Assembly (NCBI RefSeq): GCF_040183065.1
Contig: NC_091130.1
Span: 128,937,914 to 129,001,913 of the forward strand
DNA from: Periplaneta americana
Taxonomy: Eukaryota; Arthropoda; Insecta; Blattodea; Blattidae
Length of the DNA: 64,000 bases
Direction of reading: 5' to 3'
The position numbers were made by a program, and so were the translations under genes. Below the pieces are notes generated by a model. It searched no databases. It was not told the origin of the DNA and saw nothing but the letters and a program-made list of their open reading frames with translations. The number at the start of each line of letters is the position of its first letter. The stretch's first letter is position 1. Positions 24,700-35,573 of this stretch are shown here, in pieces.

Positions 24700-25682
24700 T
24701 GTAATACTCAACAATGTGGTGACTTGAAACACGCACCATAGGGATTTCAATGCTAAAATTTGTATTTTGTTATATTAACTCCACTAATTATTATAGAAGA
24801 AAATGTCATTAAAGTTTTTTGTAGAGAAAATAATTCTGTATCCAATCATATCATTAAAAACAATATTTTACTGGGATAAAAAATTAAAAAAAATAATAAA
24901 AAATAATTCCACTACAGAAACTGCACTAATTTTTAATGCATGCTAATCGTAATTGGCCATGGATTAGTAAAAACAATTGAATGCAAAGATATTGTTATTT
25001 ATGGTTCATTTGTTAATCTGAATAAAAAGTTCAAATCATTAAATGGTATTACCACAGTCTAATATCATACAGTCACGAAGCTTGAGGTGATTTTTTGCAT
25101 TTCTCGTGATACAGCGCTCCAAGCAGTTAGCAACTGAGAGTACTGGGAACAATAGACTGTGCCGGTACTATTTTGCATTGTCTGTGATGAGGCGATAGTA
25201 GCGATCCTAATGGCTAACAACTGAAGTTCAACTGTCATTGGATGCATATTTCCTACATATTGAGTTTCGTGACTGTATATACTATACTGTGGTATTATAA
25301 TCAAAATATTTATTTAATAAAACAAATGGATGCAGCATTTTTTTTCTCTACAAGAAACTCTAGCAACAAATTCCACAATTTGGGACATCTGGCCGAAATC
25401 TACGGCTGACCACTAGGATCCAGAATACAAAGCAGAGGTTAAATGAAAAATACAATATGATTGCGGAGAGAATACGGAACAATGATAAATTTAAAAATAA
25501 AATACAATTTGATTTCTGAGAAACATGAGATGAAAATACATTGAGGAGTAATGAAATGAAGTAAAAAAAAATTATAATGTAATTATATAATATTAGGGGA
25601 GCTAATATAAAAAAATATAAATTTTAGCGTTGAAATTCCTATGGTGCATGTTCCAAATCATTGTCTGGTATATTGAGGAATA
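24700..25682. mobile_element. Inverted-repeat element with a second one nested inside
   Basis: About 95 bp at 24700-24797 is the reverse complement of about 25585-25682; landmarks are CACCATAGGGATTTCAATGC and its partner GAAATTCCTATGGTGC. Inside, 25043-25305 is another inverted repeat with ends GGTATTACCACAGTCTAATA and ACTATACTGTGGTATTATAA. Both look like non-coding DNA-transposon derivatives; superfamily not determined. Confidence 0.6.
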
Positions 25683-25878
25683 TAAAATTAAAGTTTTTGA
25701 AAGCTATATGAATCTAGATGAAAGAAGGAATGCTCACATATTTTAATTTTATTCTAATATTTGTGTTTACCTAGAATGCACTCAGCCTAACGTCTATACT
25801 GTGAAGAAAGACTGGAAGGTCGAGGAAAGTACTTTGCTTACGTCATCTCTGCCTATTCGGACGTATTGTTGTTGTTAC

Positions 25879-25921
<43 letters not shown>

Positions 25922-26689
25922 GTTATTATTATTACTACTGCTACTGCTACACCAAAACATATGTAAAAATATGGTATAGTTTGCTCCAATTAAAGAAGTG
26001 CTAAGAAAATGTGAACTGTGATATATAGTGATTGGGGGCTCCAACAACGTAAATAAAAATTATGGCAACACAATGATTAGAACACTGAGAGAACAACTAT
26101 CCAAGATCAGAAAAGGTAAGTAACACCATGCTTCTTAAATTAAGCCTACTTTACAGGCATGATTTCCTCGAAAACGTCATTGTCAACAAAGAAAAGAAGA
26201 GAATGAACTCACAACTACAAAACATAATATTTTTTTAAAATAAATATGCTAGATAGAAGCTCTTCACATGACATGATCAGTGTATGAACAGGACTGACAA
26301 AGATACAATATATAACATTCTTGTCAAAGAAATACAGAAATTATCAGAAATAAGTAAAAATACAATTCTGCAACCCTAACAAACCAACAATCTCCAGTTT
26401 TTCCAACTACGTCTCATGAATCAGCTGTTTAAACCACACTTCCAGAGCCCAACACTCAAACAAACGCACATCAAGTCCATCCAGTAGCTGTCATAAGTGA
26501 ACAATGTTCATCTCTTCCAGCTACACCTTTTGAACCAGCGCCATAGGCCTATTTCCAAAGCCCAACAATCAAGTGACCTCATATCAAGATATGTCCAGGG
26601 AAAAATCAGGATCACTTGCACCTCTAGCAGAAATCCGAAGAAACCAGCCCAATTGGAAGATTTTTTGTGTCCAGGTTTATGCTCAAACT
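25683..26689. other. Intron with (TTA)n microsatellite
   Basis: A TAT/TTA triplet run at about 25868-25930. Otherwise nothing recognised. Poly-Tyr and poly-Asn frames here are artefacts. Confidence 0.5.
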
Positions 26690-26750
26690 AATTCATATCA
26701 GTAATTGATTAACTAACGGTCTTACTCGTGTTAATTATGTAAGTCTGTGC

Positions 26751-26794
26751 GGCTTACAGCTGTTTCAGTGCTTCATCACACCATCCTCAGAGCC
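26751..26794 (-). ncRNA. Hammerhead-like motif, element D left arm
   Basis: Minus strand: stem I GGCT, core CTGAGGA, extra T, stem II GGTG/CACT around an 8-base loop, GAA, 8-base palindrome ACAGCTGT, one A, stem I partner AGCC. The conserved GAA is intact. A perfect palindrome in the stem III position would allow pairing between two RNA copies. Confidence 0.5.
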
Positions 26795-26935
26795 TACTAG
26801 ATCTCGGCGTCATCTCGAACTTCTCTGCCTGTTATGTGCCTGTGGTATATTTGACTCCACTTTTCAACACCTTTCAACAATGAAACGCACCCACATAACA
26901 GGCAGAGAAGTTCGAGATGATGCCGAGATCTAGTA

Positions 26936-26979
26936 GGCTCTGAGGATGGTGTGATGAAGCACCAAAACAGCTGTAAGCC
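26936..26979 (+). ncRNA. Hammerhead-like motif, element D right arm
   Basis: Plus strand: same plan as the left arm, with stem I GGCT/AGCC, core CTGAGGA, stem II GGTG/CACC and palindrome ACAGCTGT. The G of GAA is A, which would be expected to impair catalysis. Confidence 0.45.
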
Positions 26980-27295
26980 GCACAGACTTACATAATTAAC
27001 ACGAGTAAGTCCGCTAGTTAATCAATTACTTATATACAAGTGTTAAAAGTAGTGTACGCAAGATTCAAAATGGATAATTCATATCAATGCCCATAGTTTT
27101 TGAAATTGGAAATGAAAATCCGAGTCTAATAAATGAACATTGACTCACTGTATATTCATTTTAAATTTCAATTAGGGAATGCATATTGTTGCACACGATT
27201 GAAAAATGGTGCTGTATGCATTTTCTTAGAAAAGAATCTGAAATTTAAAGTAATAAATCTATAGTCTTACTATACTTTTTATTGATTTACACTAT

Positions 27296-27538
27296 TTTAA
27301 AATGCTTTATCAACTTCGATGGTTATCTAGCATCTGAGTGAAATGAAAGTGATAATGCCAGCGAAATGAGTCTGGGGTTCAGCATCGAAGGCTACCCAGC
27401 ATTTGCTCTCAATGGGTTGAGGGAAAACCTCGGAAAAAACCTCAACCAGGTAACTTGTCCCAACCACAATTTGAACCCAAGCCTGCTCATTTCACAGTCA
27501 GACATGCTAACCGTTACTCCACAGCGGTGGACTGGCTT
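27296..27538 (-). mobile_element. SINE family A
   Basis: Same body as 53830-54087 in the same orientation (GGGTTGAGGGAAAACC, TTACTCCACAGCGGTGGAC). The tRNA-like head is at the right end. No convincing target duplication found. Confidence 0.7.
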
Positions 27539-27636
27539 ACTGTATTGACAAAATATGTGAAGTCTGTGTAATCACATTATATTACTGGTGTGTGGATAAG
27601 CTTCAGGGCTTCTACCGCGTTATCTTGATGTTATTG

Positions 27637-27676
27637 GCTGACGTTTCGACCGCTGTGTTGTGGCCATCTTCAGAGC
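27637..27676 (-). ncRNA. Hammerhead-like motif, element A copy 1 left arm
   Basis: Minus strand: stem I GCT, core CTGAAGA, extra T, stem II GGCC/GGTC (one G-U pair) around a 10-base loop, GAA, palindrome ACGT, C, stem I partner AGC. Confidence 0.45.
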
Positions 27677-27717
27677 AGTTGTTGGATAAGGAAATAGTCT
27701 GCCAGCACTTATATATA

Positions 27718-28437
27718 CAGGGTGTTTCAAAAATACGGGGCATAATTTCAGGAATGTATTTCCCACATGTAGACAATCAAAATAGTTCATTACAACATGT
27801 GTCTGGAAACGCTTTATTTCCGAGTTATGGCCTTCATAACATTGAAATTCACTGGAATGTTTTTCTTTCCGCAGGTCGTTGCCGTCAAAGGAGACATTAA
27901 GAGGGCACTCTGACAGTTCATTCCGAGGCGAAGGTTACATTCAGTGTTGTGTAGGCGTTAGACTGTGCGACATGTATTCAAATCAAACAGACTTACGGGG
28001 CAGGTGTACATAAACTTCCTGGAAAACACCATACCTTATGTTTTAGAAGACACTCCACTGATCAATCGTCAACACATTCACTTCTTACATGATGGCGCTC
28101 CTGCACACTTCAGTCGTACGGCTCGCCGGTACTTGGATCGAAGGTTCCCTGATCGATGGATAGGTAGAGGTGGCCCAATTGCTTGGCCTCCACGCTCACC
28201 TGATCTGAACCCTTTCGATTTCTACTTGTGGGGCCATTTAAAATCATTGGTTTATTCGTCTCCGGTGCCTGATTTGGAATCCCTTCGGAATCGAATTGTG
28301 GCATGTTCTGAGGACATACGCAATACTCCTGGAGTTTGGGAAGCATTTCCGGACACATGTTGTAATGAACTATTTTGATTGTCTATGTGTGGGAAATACA
28401 TACCTGAAATTATGCCCCGTATTTTTTAAACACTCTG
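27718..28437 (+). mobile_element. Internally deleted Tc1/mariner-superfamily transposon
   Basis: Precisely bounded: the ends CAGGGTGTTTCAAAAATACG and its inverted partner ...AAACACTCTG lie between TA dinucleotides (27716-27717 and 28438-28439). The terminal inverted repeats extend about 97 bp with only a few mismatches, unusually long for the group. Only 720 bp remain, so it is non-autonomous. It landed in the left arm of foldback element A and is therefore younger than that element. Confidence 0.9.
27965..28378 (+). pseudogene. C-terminal half of a Tc1/mariner transposase
   Basis: Open frame of 137 codons inside the 720-bp element. It carries the second catalytic aspartate in HFLHDGAPAHF (codon 28091) and the third in SPDLNPFDFYLWG (codon 28217), separated by about 41 residues. 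The N-terminal DNA-binding domain and the first aspartate are missing. The last codons overlap the 3' terminal repeat. Lack of stops suggests a recent deletion product, but it cannot act as a transposase alone. Confidence 0.85.
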
Positions 28438-28946
28438 TATAGCAGTCTCGATGGGGGGAGTACCTGCTGTGATAGGTCGTAGGTTCTCCTTCTGGCATCT
28501 GATTGGGCCTACGTTGTCCCATCCGGTTGAGGTCTGTACGAAGGGGAGTATTCATATTAAATACTGGCCCTCATAAGGTACGAAAGACCTTCCACAAAGC
28601 CTTCCACATCAAACAACATCAACAAGGACGAGGGGTTACAACTGAGCAACTCATGGGGAAGTCTATTCCAAGATCATACTTAGGAACGAGAAGCCAGGTC
28701 TCCACATGTACTCGGCGCCCCCCTTCATCCGGACATCGGACACGGTATCAAGGTCACTCTTTCGGACCTTATGAGGGCCAGTATTTAATATGAATACTCC
28801 CCTTCATACAGACCTCAACCGGATTGGACAACATAGGCCCAATCAGATGCCAGAAGGAGAACCTACGACCTATCACAGCAAGTACTCCCCCCATCGAGAC
28901 TACTATATATATAAGTGCTGGCAGACTATTTCCTTATCCAACAACA

Positions 28947-28986
28947 GCTCTGAAGATGGCCACAATACAGCGGTCGAAACGTCAGC
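28947..28986 (+). ncRNA. Hammerhead-like motif, element A copy 1 right arm
   Basis: Plus strand: GCT, CTGAAGA, T, GGCC/GGTC, GAA, ACGT, C, AGC; identical plan to the left arm. Confidence 0.45.
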
Positions 28987-29219
28987 CAATAACACCAAGA
29001 CAACACGGTAGAAGCCCTGAAGCTTATCCACACACCATGTACACCAGCCGCGGAAGCCTACGCGAACATTATATGACTACCTAAGGCTTACTACTTTAAT
29101 ATCATTCTGTCACTCTCCAAGTGGAGATATTCCCATATTCTTTCAAAAGTTTGAGGTGGGCAGTCCTAGCTGCTATTATTAAATGTAATAAGTTACTAAA
29201 ATAATTATTATTGGTACAT

Positions 29220-29707
29220 TACTTACTTACTTACTGGCTTTTAAGGAACCCGAAGGTTCATTGCCGCCCTCACATAAGCCCGCCATTGGTCCCTATCCTG
29301 AGCACGATTAATCCAGTCTCTACCATCATATCCTACCTCCCTCAAATCCATTTTAATATTATCTTCCCATCTACGTCTCGGCTCCCCAAAGGTCTTTTTC
29401 CCTCTGGCCTCCCAACTAACACTCTATATGCATTTCTGGATTCGCCCATACGTGCTACATGTCTTGTCCATCTCAAGTGTCTGGATTTTATGTTCCTAAT
29501 TATGTCAGGTGAAGTATACAATGCGTGCAGTTCTGCATTGTGTAACTTTCTCCATTCTCCTGTAACTTCATCCCTCTTAGCCCCAAATATTTTCCTAAGA
29601 ACCTTATTCTCAAACACCCTTAATCTCTGTTCCTCTCTCAAAGTGAGAGTCCAAGTTTCACAACCATACAGAACAACCGGTAATATAACTGTTTTATAAA
29701 TTCTAAC
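29220..29707 (-). mobile_element. LINE 3' fragment (same family as 20415-22006)
   Basis: Carries the C-terminal RT region (LRVFENKVLRKIFGAKRDE, RNAYRVLVGRPEGKRP) and a TAAG-repeat 3' tail. Flanked by ttattggtacat at 29208-29219 and 29708-29719, a 12-bp target duplication, so the 5' truncation happened at insertion. Frame damaged near 29380. Confidence 0.9.
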
Positions 29708-29808
29708 TTATTGGTACATATTTAAATAATCTCACTGAATCAAGTAATGAGATGGGGTGGTCTCTGGATAAACTTCGGGGCTTATACCGTGTTGTCTTGC
29801 TGTTGGTG

Positions 29809-29845
29809 GCTGATGTTTCGACCACTGTGTTGTCATCTTCAGAGC
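29809..29845 (-). ncRNA. Hammerhead-like motif, element A copy 2 left arm
   Basis: GCT, CTGAAGA, T, shortened stem II GAC/GTC region (weaker on this strand), GAA, ATGT in the palindrome slot (self-pairing only through G-U), C, AGC. Confidence 0.35.
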
Positions 29846-29877
29846 TGAGAAAATTGGATAAAGAAATAGTTTGCTCA

Positions 29878-29914
29878 GCTCTGAAGATGACAACACAGCA
29901 GTCGAAATGTCAGC
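29878..29914 (+). ncRNA. Hammerhead-like motif, element A copy 2 right arm
   Basis: GCT, CTGAAGA, T, stem II GAC/GTC, GAA, ATGT, C, AGC. The stem I pair GCT/AGC is kept despite divergence elsewhere. Confidence 0.4.
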
Positions 29915-30000
29915 CACCAACACCAAGACAACGTGGTATAAGCCCCGAAGTTTATCCAGAGACCATGTACACCAGCCGCGGAAGCCATGTGAACACTTAA

Positions 30001-30519
30001 TGTGTTAATGGGATTTCTCAAACTTGCTTAAGTGCCATAATTTGTATCCCACTATCCTTAGCTTAACCAGATATGAAGCATGTCTTGATTACTTTTTTTA
30101 CAGATATCCCAAAAATCTACCGTGAAGTATCCCCCATAACTTTTGATTCTTTGATCACAGGGCTTAAAATGCATGTTATGGTAGAAAAACATATCTCTCT
30201 CATGACAAGAATGAATACAAACTAGTAATGCGACTTTTGTGACAATTATTTTGTTAAATTTTGTGATATGACAGGTTCAAGATTGGAACCCATTAATCAT
30301 CTGGACAAAGGTTGACCTATCATTTCAAAATTTTATAAATTATCTTGTAAATTGCTTCGAAACCTGCTTTTCATTACAACACAAAGAAAAAAAGTTAATG
30401 CAAGATTATCTAACTGAAAATAGTACATTAAAAACTCAAAGCTTTTAAAACTTGGTACTCTCCTAAGTTGCAAACACTGTTAATAACATCTCACTCAAAT
30501 CTTAACTAGCTGAAGTTTT
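30001..30519. other. AT-rich intron
   Basis: Nothing recognised; may include 5' sequence of the next LINE fragment. Confidence 0.35.
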
Positions 30520-31465
30520 CACAGATCAATAATCTTAACATAGCTAAGCAATGGTTTCAATCAAACAGGCTAATTCTAAATGAGAAAAAAACTATAAAAC
30601 TGATCTTATACCTCTCCAGCACACTAGATAATGAAATATCGTGCGTTGAGATATTAGGTTTTTATTTGGATTCAAAATTAGGATGGCACAAACACATAGA
30701 AAATATTGCCTATACATACGAAATTATCAAGGATACTTTTTTGTTTTTAGGAAGTTACAGCCGCTGGTCTCAATGGAAACTCTCAGACAGGTATACTTTG
30801 TAATATTTGAATCTCACATTAACTATGGAATTTGTATATGAGGAAGTGCAACAAGAGTCAGTAATGTCTTATTGCTACAAAATAAGTGCCCTGGAATAAC
30901 ACCAAGGAATCATGTAGGCCACTATTTTTCAGAGTTAAAGGTAATGTCAGTTTACAGCTTATTCATTTATAGAATCAACCTAGATCAGAAATACACTTTT
31001 CTAACACTAGAAAGAAGATAAATTAGATTACACAAGGTGCAAATTGAGTGTGAGCTCCAGTACTTGCTCTTTTAATGGCTTTAATATATTTAATAAGCTA
31101 TCATTGGAGGTGAGGAAGATACCAATAAATAGATTTAAGTCCTGTGTACATAGATGATTGCTGAACAGACCTTTGTAGTCAATGAATGAATTCATGGATT
31201 GTGATGTAAATATTGTATTTTAGACATATAACCTTTTATATTTTAATTATTCTCTTTGTATTTTAATTTTTCTTTTTTTTTGTGTAAATGTATTAATGTG
31301 CATTATACTATGTTCGTTTATTTGTCTATTTATTTCCTATGTTTGTTTGTTTGTTTGTGCATGTGTGAGTGTGTGCGTGCATATATTATACAGTATAACC
31401 TGACAATGTCATATCCAGGTCTTATGTACTGGTCTCTGACAAATAAATATTATTATTATTATTAA
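30520..31465 (+). pseudogene. Jockey-like LINE 3' end
   Basis: Decayed reading frame with recognisable post-RT motifs: QWFQSNRLILNEKKT, then ISCVEILGFYLDSKLGWHKHI, then several stops. The 3' end runs through a region ending TCTGACAAATAAATATTATT with a TTA-repeat tail (31445-31465). It is on the lola sense strand. Not the same family as the minus-strand TAAG-tailed LINEs. Confidence 0.7.
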
Positions 31466-31955
31466 GAAGTAGCCTTTGTATATTATGTGATGTCCTAAGT
31501 AGCATGATTTAATTTCATTATAAATTCCAAAATATTTCAATGAATAGTTAACCTTAATCTACAACAGTTTGGATAGCTTTTAACACACACTGGAATTACA
31601 GAATTCATTAGTAGTATAAAATTTGCTGTAATAAATCTTCTTTTCAATACGCCTATTGAAACAATGAGTTTTTTTTTTTTTTTTCTTTTTGTGTTTATAA
31701 GTGAAGTGTCCATTCTAAAGCTTATTATGTAACTGTATTATACCTCCCTTAATTTTCACGTCACTCTGTCATGAAAGTAAGCAATAGATATAAAATAATT
31801 TTTAGTGTAAAAGGTAGAATACTGAGTGAAATTTATTTATTTGCAGTACAGATAACTTACTACATCGATTTGTCATGAAAATAACATATGTGCTACAACT
31901 TTCATCTATACTTATTTTGAGATCTAAAATTAACATTACTTCTATTATTTTATAG
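31466..31955. other. Intron upstream of exon 4
   Basis: AT-rich; ends in the acceptor tctattattttatag (31941-31955). Confidence 0.5.
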
Positions 31956-32230
31956 GTTTTATAGAAGAATCCATCCTTAAAAATTTGATGCCTTACGGAA
32001 TTACGACTCCTTCCATGTCAGATGGGCCTGGTGTTTTTTGTTGCACAAATTGTGGGAAAGTGTACCGATGGCGGAGAAATCTGCAGCGTCACCAGCGTTT
32101 TGAATGTGGAAAATTACCTTCTTTGCAATGTCCATACTGCCCTCACTGCACAAAGTTGAAAGCTAATCTGAAGAAGCATATCATTCAGCAACATAAACAA
32201 GTTTTTGACGAGAATTTAATATTATCATAA
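31956..32230 (+). CDS. lola: lola alternative terminal exon 4 (C2HC + C2H2 zinc-finger pair)
   Basis: Alternative Lola C-terminus. After the acceptor TTATAG (31955), two bases (GT) are followed by 90 codons to TAA, with the shared phase. A very short linker (FIEESILKNLMPYGITT) leads to DGPGVF, a stretch it shares with exons 2 and 3 (DGPGTF, DGPGIF). Finger 1 is C29, C32, H45, C50 (TNCGKVYRWRRN), very close to exon 1. Finger 2 is C58, C61, H74, H79 (CPYCPHCTKLKANLKKH). There is an extra Cys right before C29 and another inside finger 2. The inter-finger joint reads CGKLPSLQ rather than CGKEPQFQ, a departure at positions usually fixed. Confidence 0.9.
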
Positions 32231-32588
32231 GGAGTATTATTTAAATTTGACAAAAGCTGTATTGGATGGATTGTCAATTTGGTCTCCACTTAATTTTGGT
32301 ATATTTTTCTTAAATTTATAATCAAGAGTTTGTAATTTTTTTATCTTTAAAATGCTGAAGTCTTAGTATTGTTCTTTCTTGCCATATTTTCTTTGGTGTG
32401 TAATGCTTTTTGAAAGAATTGTCAAATGCGTGATTTATAGCAATCTGTTGAATAATTGGAAATTTATTCATTTAAGGTATAACAATTTGTTGGAATATAG
32501 CAAAACCTCAAGTTATCTTCCTTTTCAGAATATTGACAGATATTTTAAAAATGTTTTGTTATTATTACGTTAAAATCCTTCAACTTAT
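32231..32588. other. Likely 3'UTR of exon 4
   Basis: T-rich, no AATAAA seen before the transposon cluster begins. Confidence 0.4.
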
Positions 32589-32669
32589 TCTACTAGGTAA
32601 ATAATTAGTAGAAAAACCGCAACATGAGGTCCGAACTCTGAGCCGAGCTGCTCACACACTCTGCTTATA

Positions 32670-33235
32670 CAGAGGTGTGAAAATTATTAGAATAATCTTA
32701 ATTTTAAAGGGGTTTTTTAATAGTTCCTTCACAAATATTCATTGAATTGATGAATATTGGTATATAATATTACTATACTGATGTAGGATATATTTACTAC
32801 TAACAATGCCGGAGAGCATTGTTGTACGTTGGTATTTTTCTTATTTTACAATTGTTATGGGAATTCAGAAATTATTATATTATGTTGGCGGAATTGGAAA
32901 CATAAAAAATTAATTAAGAAATGCTTTAAACAAATTGTTCTTTGCGTTTACATTGTTGTGAAGGTTCAAATGAACGTATACATCTGTTTTGTGCATATAA
33001 TTTTTTATGTTTCCAATTCCGCCAACATAATATAATAATTTCTGAATTCCCATAACAATTGTAAAATAAGAAAAATACCAATGTACAACAATGCTTTCTG
33101 GCATTGTTAGTAGTAAATATATCCTACAACAGTATAGTAATATATACCAATATTCATCAATTCAATTAATATTTGTGAAGGAACTATTAAAAAACCTTTA
33201 AAATTAAGATTATTCTAATAATTTTCACACCTCTG
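32670..33235. mobile_element. Foldback Tc1-type MITE (566 bp, arms about 240 bp)
   Basis: Ends CAGAGGTGTGAAAATTATTA and its inverted partner lie between TA dinucleotides (32668-32669, 33236-33237). The arms are almost perfect complements around a short centre near 32955. No transposase. TA flanks and the CAGAGGTG end suit the Tc1/mariner superfamily. Confidence 0.85.
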
Positions 33236-33365
33236 TACAGTTTGCTATTGGCGATATGCCATGCAGTATTGGGAATTCAGCACAACACAAACTATTAATG
33301 TAATAAATTTCAATTGGACCGTCTATGCTTATCTTGTATTACAAATATAATTTTATTGATTTGTT

Positions 33366-33407
33366 ACATTAACGTTTTCGGTATTATGGTGTACCATCTT
33401 CAGATGT
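33366..33407 (-). ncRNA. Hammerhead-like motif, element C left arm (best copy)
   Basis: Minus strand: stem I ACAT, core CTGAAGA, extra T, stem II GGTA/TACC with an 8-base loop, GAA, palindrome AACGTT, A, stem I partner ATGT. Every pairing is Watson-Crick and both conserved boxes are intact. The only departure from the textbook hammerhead is the extra T between CTGANGA and stem II, and a stem III that must form between two molecules. Confidence 0.5.
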
Positions 33408-34171
33408 ACAGTATACGTGATACTAAATGTAAACCTAGCCAATAGGTGCATGTGTTGTGGTCTTAGATGATCTGTTTATGTACGTAACATACTACTGGGT
33501 ATACCCATGATCAATTACAGTGGTTATATAAATACCATAAAACACTTATATACTATTAATTAGATAAAACAAACAATTAATATCAGTTATTTAAAAACCA
33601 GTGATCATTTCTGTTATGACGTGATCTAGGTTACATGATGTTGTTGATGTGTGTTGTCGTGATAGTTCAATGGGACAACAAGTTATTAAAACTTCACTAC
33701 ATTGATTGCACTGTAATGGTGGATATATATAAAATTGAACCTTGAAGTTTCTTTTCTGATGGGTATTGTCACTTATTGTTCGATGTTGTACACACATATA
33801 ATGTTAAAGCACTTTAAATTAGAACGTAGCGTGGAGTACACCAATGATAAGAGTTTTTGCGCGTAAATTAACTAATTCACCTTACTATATTTTAAGTTAC
33901 AATTTCTTTTGAGTTGGTTGTCACTCCCAGGATTCCAGTCTAGCCTTGCTTTCTGCGAACAATATAGATTAAGTTGTAAGAGTTTTTGTTAATATTAGTT
34001 GATGCACTGCTGTAAATGATATGTGATAAACTTACATTCAGGCAGCTGGATGTGGTGTGTTTTCGGTGATGGCTTGGCTTATGGGTATAGTATGTTACGT
34101 ACATAAACACAGATCACCTAAGACCACAACACATGCATCTATTGGCCAGGTTTACATTTAGTATCACATAT

Positions 34172-34213
34172 ACATCTGAAGATGGTACACCATAGTACCA
34201 AAAACGTTAATGT
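34172..34213 (+). ncRNA. Hammerhead-like motif, element C right arm
   Basis: Same layout (ACAT, CTGAAGA, T, GGTAC/GTACC, AACGTT, A, ATGT) but GAA is AAA. Confidence 0.45.
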
Positions 34214-34789
34214 AACAAATCAATAAAATTATATTTGTAATACAAGATAAACATAGATGGTCCAATTGAAATTTATTACATTATAGTTAGCTTATCGGAA
34301 AATCAAAACAAGACAAACTATTAAGCCAAAATATTACTTAAAAATGGCTTTTAGAGAACCCGGAGATTCATTGCTGCCTTCACATAAGTCCGCCATCAGT
34401 CCCTATCCTGAGCAAGATTAATCTAGTCCCTAGCATCATATCTCAACTCCCTCAAATCCATTTTAATATTATTCTCCCATCTACATCTCAGCCTCCCCAA
34501 AGGTCTTTTTCCCTCCGGTCTCCCAACTAAGACTCTATATGCATTTTTGGATTCGCCCATATGTGCTACATGCCCTGCCCATTTCAAACGTCTGGATTTA
34601 ATGTTCTTAATTATGTCAGGTGAAGAATACAATGCGTGCAGGTCAGCATTGTGTAACTTTCTCCATTCTCCTGTAACTTCATCCCTCTTAGCTTCAAATA
34701 TTTTCCTAAGCACTTTATTTTCTAACATCCTTAACCTCTGGTGTGTGGATAAGCTTCAGAGCTTCTACCGCATTGTCTTGGTGTTATTG

Positions 34790-34829
34790 GCTGACGTTTC
34801 GACCGCTGTGTTGTGGCCATCTTCAGAGC
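34790..34829 (-). ncRNA. Hammerhead-like motif, element A copy 3 left arm
   Basis: GCT, CTGAAGA, T, GGCC/GGTC, GAA, ACGT, C, AGC; same as copy 1. Confidence 0.45.
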
Positions 34830-34922
34830 AGTTGTTGGATAAGGAAATAGTCTGCCAGCACTTATATATATAGTAGTCTCGATGGGGGAGGGGCTGGCAG
34901 ACTATTTCCTTATCCAACAACT

Positions 34923-34962
34923 GCTCTGAAGATGGTCACAACACAGCGGTTGAAACGTCAGC
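34923..34962 (+). ncRNA. Hammerhead-like motif, element A copy 3 right arm
   Basis: Same plan; stem II is weakened to GGTC/GGTT. Confidence 0.4.
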
Positions 34963-35226
34963 CAATAACACCAAGACAACGCAGTAGAAGCCCTGAAGCT
35001 TATCCACACACCATGTACACCAGCCGCGGAAGGCTACGCGAACACTTATCCTTAACCTCTGTTCCTCTCTCAAAGTGAGAGTCCAAGTTTCACAACCATA
35101 TTCTTTTTATATAATCTTTCAGGTTTTTTGAGAGCAGACTGGTTGACAAAAGCTTCTCAACCGAATAATGACGGACATTTCCCTTATTTATTCTGCGTTT
35201 AATTTTCAAATACTTGTCAAAGCTGT

Positions 35227-35573
35227 TAAGAAGTGATGCATTTCCCATTGAGAAATGGAGACGATGTTTTCCCGGATGCTATTTTTCATTTATTTCAGGG
35301 TACTTATCTGGATTATTTTAGAGTTCTCCACAAATAAATGTCAATGAAAAGATAAAATCACGCTACCTTTCTGATGAGACTCTGCAACAGCTCATAGAGC
35401 CTATTATTCTATGGATGGCCTTCATAAAGTATTCGAGGGTGGAGAACTTTAAAATGCAAACTGTACAGAAATAATCCATATAGGTGCTCAGAAAAAACTG
35501 AAAATTAGCATCCTGGAAAACATCGGCTCCATTTCTCCACAAGAACTGCAGTTACTGATGCATCACTTCTTAA
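35227..35573. repeat. Foldback repeat
   Basis: TTAAGAAGTGATGCAT at 35228 mirrors ATGCATCACTTCTTAA ending at 35573, with further pairing of GAGAAATGGAG and CTCCATTTCTC. Probably a MITE. No motif of the hammerhead type found. Confidence 0.6.

Larger units (their letters stand above)
26701..27075. mobile_element. Foldback element D with hammerhead-like arms (Penelope-like?)
   Basis: Arms 26701-26838 and about 26895-27029 are near-perfect reverse complements. A 46-base unpaired tail (27030-27075) follows the right arm. The whole is flanked by aattcatatca at 26690-26700 and 27076-27086 (11-bp target duplication). Each arm holds a hammerhead-like motif reading outward. Inverted long repeats, a tail on one side and variable-length target duplications resemble remnants of Penelope-like elements. 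No reverse-transcriptase or GIY-YIG sequence is present. Confidence 0.6.
27583..29065. mobile_element. Foldback element A, copy 1, interrupted by a mariner-like insertion
   Basis: The left arm (27583-27717 continued at 28438-28585) pairs with the right arm (about 28757-29028) once the 720-bp insertion is removed. Landmarks are GTGTGTGGATAAGCTTCAGG at the left and CTGAAGCTTATCCACACAC at the right. A 37-base tail ending near CTACGCGAA follows. Flanks share acattatat (27574-27582 and 29066-29074). Each arm has a hammerhead-like motif. Other copies are at 29755 and 34741. Confidence 0.65.
29755..29998. mobile_element. Foldback element A, copy 2 (diverged)
   Basis: Short version: arms about 29763-29850 and 29874-29964 with TCTGGATAAACTTCGGGGCT mirrored by AGCCCCGAAGTTTATCCAGA, then the tail ACCAGCCGCGGAAGCC shared with the other A copies. 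No clear target duplication. Confidence 0.65.
33299..34312. mobile_element. Foldback element C with hammerhead-like arms
   Basis: Arms of about 200 bp (33299-33500 and 34085-34284) around a roughly 580-bp unpaired centre; tail 34285-34312. Flanked by acaaactattaa (33287-33298 and 34313-34324), a 12-bp target duplication. The centre has short frames I cannot assign. It is the clearest carrier of the motif. Confidence 0.65.
34741..35047. mobile_element. Foldback element A, copy 3
   Basis: A compact 307-bp copy: arms 34741-34880 and about 34895-35010, tail to CGCGAACACTT. Flanked by atccttaacctctg (34727-34740 and 35048-35061), a clean 14-bp target duplication within the LINE. This fixes the true ends of the family. 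Confidence 0.9.
34341..35210 (-). mobile_element. LINE 3' fragment split by foldback element A
   Basis: Same family as 20415-22006. The part at 34341-34740 encodes the C-terminal tail (ENKVLRKIF, NAYRVLVGRPEGKRP); 35048-35210 continues upstream (SVEKLLS-type sequence). The two halves join exactly across the 307-bp insertion at 34741-35047. Confidence 0.85.

Noticed and set aside
25801-26047. Poly-Tyr and poly-Asn proteins
   Set aside because: They are translations of a TTA/AAT microsatellite. The same applies to 48082-48288 and 50953-51259.
28110-28358. Minus-strand frame across the mariner element
   Set aside because: Antisense of the transposase frame that carries the catalytic motifs.
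32670-33235. microRNA-like hairpin
   Set aside because: The hairpin is far too long and has TA-flanked transposon ends; it is a foldback MITE.
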